Below, in pieces: positions 56,726-64,000 of a stretch of 64,000 nt of DNA (the first letter of the stretch is position 1; each line of letters begins with the position of its first letter). Both the position numbers and the translations under genes were made by a program. The DNA comes from Protopterus annectens (Eukaryota > Chordata > Ceratodontiformes > Protopteridae). The stretch covers positions 182,287,096 through 182,351,095 of the forward strand of contig NC_056732.1 of the NCBI RefSeq assembly GCF_019279795.1. Direction: 5' to 3'. The notes under the pieces were generated by a model. That model had not been told where the DNA came from. It ran no database searches and saw only the letters and a program-made list of their open reading frames with translations.

Positions 56726-58621
56726 CTATCCTTGAGATACAATATTTAGGACCCATTTGTCTTTTGTGATGATGCGCCAGTTGTCTGCAAAAAGTATTAG
56801 CTTTCCTCCCAAGGGAGCTGCCAAGAGGGATTTGCTTGGCAGTCTGAGGGGTAAGTCATTGTGTTTGTCTTCTAGTAGTTTGAGACTGTCTTCTCCTCCT
56901 TTCTGGGTTGTGGCACCCCATTGTCGAGGCTTGTAAGAGCCTTGTGACGGACCTCTGCCCCTTGGGCATCTGTATTTGCCCCTCTGTGGTCTGTCAGAAG
57001 ATGGAAAGGACCAGTTTTTGGTTGGCCAATTTCTGCTGAAATGAGGGGGTTGAACCTGTAAAAAATCCTTGACCGTCTGCATAGATTTTGCCTTATCCTC
57101 CATTTTCTTTAAAACCTCTTCTGCTTTTACACCAAATAAAACATCCTGCTGTAAAGGTGCATCCAATAACTTTGCTTTTACATGATCAGGTAAAGTTTGT
57201 TCTTTTAACCAAGCATGCCTACGTATGACAGACCCTGTCACTGCTGCTCTACAAGAAGCTTCCAATGAATCAAATCCACATTGCAAAGTATGTTTTCCCA
57301 CTTGTTCAGCTGCATACAACAAATCTTGCATTTCCTTGTAATCAGGCTGCTCTGTATGTGTGATCATTTTTTGTTTTAATTGAGACATCAAATATTGTTG
57401 ATATTTCAGCATGTGAAACTGGCAATTTAAGGCCCTCATAGCTAGAGTAGCTGAGGTATATATTCTCTTTCCCCATCTGTCTAGTGCTCTAGAATCCCTT
57501 TCAGAGGGTACAGGATTTTTAGCAATAGAGGCCTTAACCCCTTTGGGACCCTGGGAAATGGTTTCTGGGTCAGCAACAGGGCTTTTATATAGGAATTTGT
57601 GTGTGTCAGGGACTCTGTAGTATTTGTCTGGTTTGGCTGGTGCAGGAGGTAGTGAATCTGGGTTAAGGCTAGATTCTGAATAAACATCATCCACAATGTC
57701 TAACATTGGTGGAATAGCAAGTGGTCTGTGCTGGGGTAGTAAAAGGAACTCTCGGAGCCTTTTCTTAGAAACAGAGTAATCCTGGCCTGCCCAGTGGAAA
57801 TGTTCCCTCATGGTATGTAAAGTTTCCCCAAAAGAGTAGTCTTCTGGGGGAGATGCTGAAGGAATAGACTCTTCAGCATCAGAGTCTTCATAAGGGGGAA
57901 AAGAATATTCCTGTTCCTCAGAAGAGTCTGAGGAAATTGAAACCTGGTCAGAGGAAACGTAGTCAGGAGGGGGATGGGAACCCCTGATTAGGGTAATTAA
58001 GTCTTCAGCCATATTAAGCATCTGTTTCTTAGGCATGGGGCCATGTACTGGAGACTGCTGTACAGTTTTCTTTGCTTTTAAAGGAGTTTTCAGCTTTGCA
58101 TAGGATTTAAAAGTGAGTGTAGTCGGTCTGAAGACACCTTCTGCAACTGAAGGTATTTCAACTGCTCCGGAATCTCCTTCAACCATGGAGTCGGAAGGGC
58201 CTAAAGATAAAGGTTGTGGAGGCCTATCAAACTCCTATTGGGAATCGGATGCCAACTGGGGTTCTGAATCAGCGGTCGTCAGGGGCTGCGTAGGCGCCTC
58301 ACTGAAAACCGTAGAACCGGTGACTGGCTTAGCAGAGGCCTCGGTGTCTGGTTTGGGTCTTGGCTGCCTGTTCTTATATTTGCGTTTTTTATGCATTCCG
58401 GTCGTCGGTTGCTCCGACGGCATGGTATAATTAAATTTCCTACCAAAATAATGTCGGGCGAAATCAAATGGACATTTTATAGTTCGTTTGTTAAACCTAG
58501 CACAAAACCGACAACCTGTGATGTTGTGGTCTGGGCCTAGGCAAGGAATACAATAAGAATGAAAGTCCTTATGAGGTATTTGCTTCCCACAAGAAATGCA
58601 ATTGTTAACTTTTTCTGACAT
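56726..58621 (-). pseudogene. DIRS gag-like ORF1, copy C, fused to pol frame
   Basis: Met 58621 opens MSEKVNNCISCGKQ with Cys pairs YCIPCLGPDH and CRFC. A TAG at 58235 follows ASDSQ. The same frame then runs from 58186 to 56726 with PMPKKQMLNMAEDLITLIRG, SIPSASPPEDYSFGETLH, KRIYTSATLAMRALNCQF and KHTLQCGFDSLEASCRAAV. Unlike A and B, the basic tail leads directly into pol (LLAAPLGGKLILFADNW) with no frame change. Apart from the one TAG, gag is complete. Confidence 0.85.
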
Positions 58622-58938
58622 CGGACTGAGGCAAAAAAAGGTTCCCCAATGGGGTACTTAGCTTTATTGAAGACTTCGGTCTGAAATTCGATTTGAAAAT
58701 CTCAGGAGTCGGTCGACCGGCACTTGCGAACTGCTTATGCTTCGGGCACCGCGTGGCAAGAAAGACTGAAGAAAATGGCATTGGATGCCTCTTATATACC
58801 CCTGGTGCACTGACGTGAGGGAAGAAGCGACAGCAACCGATGCCGGATCAAGACTTTGGAACTCTGGCCGACTGCGGGACCGCCTGACGGCAGGATAACC
58901 CAAGTGTGATGACTGCAGCAGTGTAACACGATGAACAT

Positions 58939-60755
58939 CTTTCATTTCTTGTACTACTGACATATTTTCTTCTCCAGTTTCCAAATTGGTATTTTCCAAA
59001 TTGAGGCAGCTTAGAACAAAGTGTCCTGGACTTTAATGGAGAAATTCTTGACATAAAATCTATACCTATGGTACATGACTTGTAATTACTTTGTTCTTTT
59101 ATTGACAGAAAGGGAAAAGGCATACAATCTGGGCCCATTTCTTCCATATAGAATAGAAAATAACTTACAGATCAAAGAGCAAGCCTCAGGTAGTAACTCT
59201 GTGCTTGCAGGCATTCATTACAATAGTCTGTATTTACCTTTTATGTAGACTGTACATGAAGCTGTATATTTAGGCAAAATTACATTTAAATGTCATTTTG
59301 TGTAACACAGCTTATTTAACCATAGCAGGCTTTGGACTGCCTGATTTGTTTTTGGTACAGAAAAGGCATGCACATTACTTCTGTTTAAGCATGACCATTG
59401 TAAATAAACATTTGCACTGAGAGACAAATCAGTTACTTAAGCCTGGGCTACTAAAATTATATAACTATATCTGACTGTTTTTAACCCTGCAGTATTGCTC
59501 AAGGACAATCCCATTTTCATGGAGATGCAGGGTATGGCAGAAAGGAAAACAGCAGTAGTTCAGACAAACGGCCATTGTCCATTGCTCATTTCTAGCCCTT
59601 TAAACTGTAAAGTTCAGGACTGATTGCCATGACATTTGACCATGGCAAGAAAAGAGCTAGCATATGGCAAAATGCACTGGACGGATGTCACTTGGTGGTA
59701 ATGGCAGGAAATCAGCAGGAGGTAAATTTAGTTTCTGGAAATTACCTTACAGTGAGAGAAAAAGGCAACTTGAAACAGACATTGGGTATTACTTGTTACT
59801 GTGTAGGGCATTTTATACAAGGAAGTACACACACCGATTTCACAGTGAACTAAAGCATGAACTTTACCCCCCTGAAACACATCAGAGGGACCACTTCCTA
59901 TTCTTCACCAAGTTCATCTCATCACCTGAGTGGGTTAAGCGGGGATAGTTGACATCTACCTGTCAGCCAATATATAGATGTAGTTAGGCATGCATGCATG
60001 TATCTGCTTGGGTTTTAGTAACTGCAGGACTGGTGCAACAGAGGTAGCCACTGATGAACAGTATTACAGAAATATACAAACTTTCTTCTTGTTACATTTG
60101 TCACTTAAAGTAATTTACCATAATTAAGCTGTTGTGTGTTACATGTTCTGGTCAACTGCAGTAATAACCCAAACAGCAAAGACAGTACAATACACTTCTT
60201 ACAAAGTACAAGAAAGCAAAATGAGATTATGCAGTCAGCTGCTACACTGCTCCCCCTCCTGCAATAACCAGAGATTACTCTCCCACTTTCATTAGTTCTT
60301 GTCTTTCCTCTATGACCCAGCGGGGTCAGAGCATTTACTTGTCACATAATTTGATCTGTGCCAAAGTGCCATCTATATTCAGCACTTCACACTTCCCGGA
60401 TTTGTACGCAAAGCAGGCACCTGTCACTTTTACCTGCTCTTCTTCCTCAGGCAGAGACAATTCATCTTCTCGTCGTTAGGATGTCATGAGTCCATATAGC
60501 ACCTCCAAAAACATTTAATCAAAAATAACAATACTTAGAGCATACAAACTTTACTCTCAGCCCTTTTTAATAAATGTTTCCACAGTTCTCCTCCACATTC
60601 CAGAATAAGCAACGAGATGTTTTTTAAAGGAGAATTTAACATTTTCACTTACTAAAATGGAGAAAATATGAAAAGACTGCTATGGGGAAATCTGACACGC
60701 TGTGCAACATACAGGAAGTTTACCCACATTTTATGATGACAACGATGATGATATA
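58939..60755. other. Unassigned sequence
   Basis: Expected to be intron or flank upstream of the linker exon. No b-domain (F5/8 type C) exon could be found. Confidence 0.35.
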
Positions 60756-60908
60756 GTTTAGGAGATAATAATCCCGATGCAGGTAGGAGATAATAATCCC
60801 GATGCAGGTAGGAGATAATAATCCCGATGCAGGTAGGAGATAATCCCGATGCAGGTAGGAGATAATAATCCCGATGCAGGTAGGAGATAATAATCCCGAT
60901 GCAGGTAG
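60756..60908. repeat. 25-bp tandem repeat, about six units
   Basis: Unit TAGGAGATAATAATCCCGAT followed by GCAGG. One unit is three bases shorter. Nothing suggests coding. Confidence 0.95.
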
Positions 60909-62140
60909 AATACGGAGATAACAGGTTCAGTGTAATGTAAGACTGAAATATCTAAGAGTTGGCTTTATTTTTTTTTACAGTCTTCTCTGTGTAGACACTC
61001 ACAATTAGACTAATAACCCTTTCTGAGGACGCAGCACATTTACAAGTTACATGGGAGGGAATATGATCACTTGCAATCTAAACCACTGCATTTCCAAATA
61101 CCTCATGCAATGTACCACAATGTAAACTTGTCAGTCTCCAAGTTTAACAGTGAAGAATACATAGATGGACTCTCTCTAGTGATATTTTGAAGGATGCAGA
61201 AATGCAGTGTTCGGTATGGTGCAGGTGTGACTATCGGTGATACAGGATCAGATGAAGCATATGAAGCAGGCCTGGATGCAGTTGGGGCCATAAGCCTTGT
61301 TATGCTGACACATAGTGATGTGACAGTTAATACTCACCCTTATAATGTGTGTACAAATATGACTCCTAAAGCAGTTGCTGCATACTTAACAGGTAACTGT
61401 GCAGTATGTCTGTACTACCATGATAATACCAAGTAAGCTGCATAAGACAAACAGAACATTTCTGGTGTGGCCCACTCAGTAGTTCAGGATTTCACTACTA
61501 AAAGCACAGTTCTGTGACGAAGGAAGGAGGAAGTGCATACATTTTTTCTACGAATGAGGAGGGGAGGGTGCGTGTAAGCTGAGTGCTATGATCAGTGACT
61601 GAAGAACATATACTGTGAGAAGCCTTGCTAAGGAGAATGGGGGTGTAACTTTGTGAATACTGCCCCATTTACAGGCTCATACACCTGTTTTAGCAGCCCT
61701 CAGTTTCTGACTTCAGCCACTAATATATAAGCTGCTTGTCTGTTAGCTATCACATGACAGTGATAAAGTGAACACATGAAGAGCATGGATCAAAGCAGTA
61801 CAAATTAAAACGTATCATGAGCCTGTCTCTAGGACTTCTGCTTCATTGATGCAGTACTGCCAAGGGAAAAACTCATCAAGTGAGTCATGACTTTACTAAA
61901 TAAGCACACTGAAAGAGATAAAGGACATTTAAAGGTATCTGTTCACTTTAAGATTTAAATGACTAAGTAATTAGTATAAAAAAGTCAAGGCTATATGTTA
62001 TTTCGAGCTCAGCTGGGGAAGGAAAGAAAACCAGAGAAAAAGAATAGAAGTATCAGGCTTTGTAAACACAGAGGAATAAGAAAAGATAAGGCCACATTTA
62101 TTAAGTGAGCAGGTGCACACATATTACAGGATGTCTTTGA
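60909..62140. other. Unassigned sequence
   Basis: No gene is supported. A short plus frame at 61194-61436 has no family motif. Confidence 0.35.
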
Positions 62141-62149
62141 ATCCGAGTT

Positions 62150-62310
62150 TGGGGGTGGGGGTGGGATAACAATTAAGCTATTTATCTCACAGACACAAGG
62201 TACAGGGTTTCAATTTCACCTTTGGTCACCATCTGGCTATTGGCTAAGGTATGTAATAGTCTATAGTCTAATTGTCTACTTTTTACATATGAACCTATAG
62301 CTCGGAGTAC
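62150..62310 (+). repeat. Possible decayed tRNA SINE
   Basis: ATTAAGCTATTTATCTCACA followed by GTACAGGGTTTCAATTTC (box B-like) and CTGGCTATTGGCTAAGGT. The order resembles the SINE at 40874-41003, but the ends are unclear. Confidence 0.3.
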
Positions 62311-62729
62311 AATTTTAAGGTGTTCTGTAAGAGTGCAGGTATCTCTTGTTTTCATTCTATATTCTTACTAAAGTACTGTAGGCAAAAGTGTTGCAGTACA
62401 TTTATGAGAGAGGGGGACAGCAGAGTACTCCTAACAAGAGAATAATCCTTTTGACTGTGCTGGAGCTTGTCTGTGTCTCAGGTCCTTTCTTTTCTCACAT
62501 ACTGATAGCAGTAGCTCTACAAAGCATACATGGCAGCCCAAATCTTACCACAAAAATCCTGGCAAACCCATTAAAATGTGTAATTACACACAGAAGACTG
62601 ATCAAATACAATAACATAATCAGCTAATGATAACACAACTTGACAGCGATGGTGATACTCATGCACATTTGCCCCATGAAATAGCACTGGCTAACACTTC
62701 ACATGTTTACTAAAACACTGTGCAGTACA

Positions 62730-62965
62730 GAAGTACAGCTACGCAGTGGTGCAAGTCCCTGTACACAGTGCAGTAAGTCCATTACACAGTGGTGTAAGTC
62801 CCTGTACACAGTGGAATAAGTCCCTCTACACAGTGGGGCAAGTCACTGTACACAGTGGAGTAAATCCCTTTATGCAGTGGGGTAAGTCCCTCTATGTAGT
62901 GGGACAAGTCACTGTACACAGTGGGTAAGTCCCTCTATGCAGTGGGGCAAGTCACTGTACACAGT
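62730..62965. repeat. Degenerate minisatellite, about 22-bp unit
   Basis: Repeating words AAGTCCCTGTACACAGTGG, AAGTCACTGTACACAGTGG and AAGTCCCTCTATGCAGTGG, with unit length varying by one or two bases. Confidence 0.9.
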
Positions 62966-63224
62966 CTTATCCCACCACATTGTTACAGTACTTTGTGTAT
63001 AGCGTATGTGTGCAAATGCCTCTCCCCACCATGGTATGCAGTTTACTAATGAAGAAACGACTGTGTACATGCTGTCCCTACAAAGTAAACTTGAAGAGCT
63101 GAGGGGGTGGGATGGTACTGGCACAAGGTGCTGTTTGAGCCAGTTATGCTTCTGAGTCCCACAGCTGCAGACCTATACATGTAGTCAATTTCAAGTAGGC
63201 CCTTATCTATCTATAAGAGAGCAA
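62966..63224. other. Unassigned sequence
   Basis: No gene or repeat is recognised. Confidence 0.3.
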
Positions 63225-63712
63225 GTATACTAGTAACAGACTGCACAGGAAAATGCCATAACCTTGTGCAGACTCGCTTTTAAAACCGCTATTGGTGAAC
63301 GCACATTTTCTAGACTTGGGCCAGCACTACAGAATAAGACTCCTGTTGAAATAAAGTCCAAGAACACTCTTGTAGGTTTTAACCATACGTTGTCTGTACA
63401 CCTTCACAAAAAGGTTGAATGCAAATGCTTAGGGATAATCATTAACTTCTGTCCCACAACAGGTTTACCTCTTCCCAAGTAAATCAACCTTTCACCTACA
63501 CTGTTACTTTTATTTCATTGCCATTTCTTAAATGATGTAAATAGTTTTATTATAATCTTTCTGCATGTGGCTTTATGTTTTACATATCACGCTTGTTTAT
63601 CTATTGTGTTTATGCATTTGTTAGTCAATGTGCCCAGGTTGTGGCCTGAAATTATTTGGACCAGCCCACTTACCCAATTATAAAATAGTAAATAGATAAA
63701 TAAATAAAAACT
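63225..63712 (+). mobile_element. L2-like LINE, 3' end fragment
   Basis: The plus frame 63264-63482 reads FKTAIGERTFSRLGPALQNK, then PVEIKSKNTLVGFNHTL and SVHLHKK, the usual C-terminal pattern of L2/Rex-type LINE proteins (R-x-FS...P-x-LWN-x-LP-x-x-I...F...L...L). The 3' untranslated part ends with GTAAATAGATAAATAAATAA, a short terminal tandem. It is a different family from the LINEs ending in ATGAACC. Confidence 0.7.
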
Positions 63713-64000
63713 GCAAAAACTTAGCTCTCTTACTAACTTCCACACAATACCATTTATTGCTGGTGAATCCACACACTACATTTAACTAGCAAGCAATAAT
63801 TTATACACTGAAATGTTCTCTACATCACAAAAAAATAAATAAATAAATACTGGATTTTCTGCCTTAATCACTGCAATATTGGATAGTGTGAGAAGGCTTC
63901 AGAGAAAACTATTTTTTTTTTTTTATGAGCAGAGATTTTTGCCTGTAGTACATTGTATCTTCCAACATTTGAACTCATGTTGCACTTGCCTATAACTTAA

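Larger units (their letters stand above)
53414..58938 (-). mobile_element. DIRS1-like retrotransposon, copy C, full length, diverged subfamily
   Basis: 5525 bp on the minus strand from GTATAGTTTTG (53414) to GAACAT (58938). Inverted terminal repeats (about 53450-53650 and 58720-58925), internal complementary region (about 53800-53900), gag (58621-56726), pol (to about 54950) and recombinase (to 53931). It is clearly a sister lineage of A and B, with many silent and amino acid changes throughout. In this copy gag and pol lie in the same frame. Several stops inactivate it. Confidence 0.9.

Noticed and set aside
60335..60474. Minus-strand frame with DELSLPEEEEQ, considered as the neuropilin segment between b2 and linker
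   Set aside because: The possible donor GTAAAA would leave phase 0, whereas the next exon needs phase 1. There is no good acceptor, and similarity to the NRP1 acidic segment is weak.
61194..61436. 80-codon plus-strand frame
   Set aside because: No splice sites, domain motifs or conservation signal that I can see.

Overview
The window is nuclear DNA of a non-mammalian vertebrate with a fairly large, repeat-rich genome. The evidence is spliced coding exons with GT-AG borders and multi-kilobase introns, DIRS1-type tyrosine-recombinase retrotransposons, a Penelope-like element, CR1/L2-like LINEs, tRNA-headed SINEs (one with a DANA-like 3' part) and many micro- and minisatellites. I see no operons, CRISPR arrays or plasmid features. 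DIRS plus Penelope plus CR1/L2 fits an amphibian, a basal ray-finned fish, a lobe-finned fish or a similar lineage. The sequence alone does not settle which.

One host gene can be supported. Six exons on the minus strand (52078-52019, 44924-44763, 34757-34486, 32108-32024, 25425-25384, 23067-23041) join in compatible phases. They encode the Ser/Thr linker, the whole MAM domain and part of the acidic juxtamembrane stalk of a neuropilin, closest to NRP1 as I remember that family. The a1/a2 and b1/b2 domains should lie to the right of the window. The transmembrane and cytoplasmic exons were not found and probably lie to the left. Nearly everything else in 23-52 kb is intron.

Layout: 1-8.6 kb is a Penelope-like element (plus strand) split by a full-length DIRS element (copy A, minus, 36-5597), followed by a truncated DIRS end (copy D). 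9.9-12.9 kb is a nearly full-length CR1-like LINE. 16-27.5 kb holds a SINE, three more LINE fragments, a GATA microsatellite, a 36-bp minisatellite, a 31-bp minisatellite and two tiny stalk exons. 29-46 kb is intronic and carries small TIR transposons with 8-bp target duplications, SINEs and antisense LINE 3' ends. 46.4-52 kb is DIRS copy B inside a neuropilin intron, and 53.4-58.9 kb is DIRS copy C. 59-64 kb is mostly unassigned, with short tandem repeats and an L2-like LINE 3' end.

The DIRS copies show the full family architecture: inverted terminal repeats, an internal complementary region that reproduces the circle junction, and gag-like, RT-RNase H-methyltransferase-like and tyrosine recombinase genes. 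Copies A and B are close relatives and C is more diverged. Their terminal repeats carry a CRE-like palindrome next to a TATA box. The SINEs share 3' tails with the LINEs in the window, which points to LINE-driven SINE mobilisation. No domain or database search was run. Family names rest on motifs read by eye and on recalled family features.
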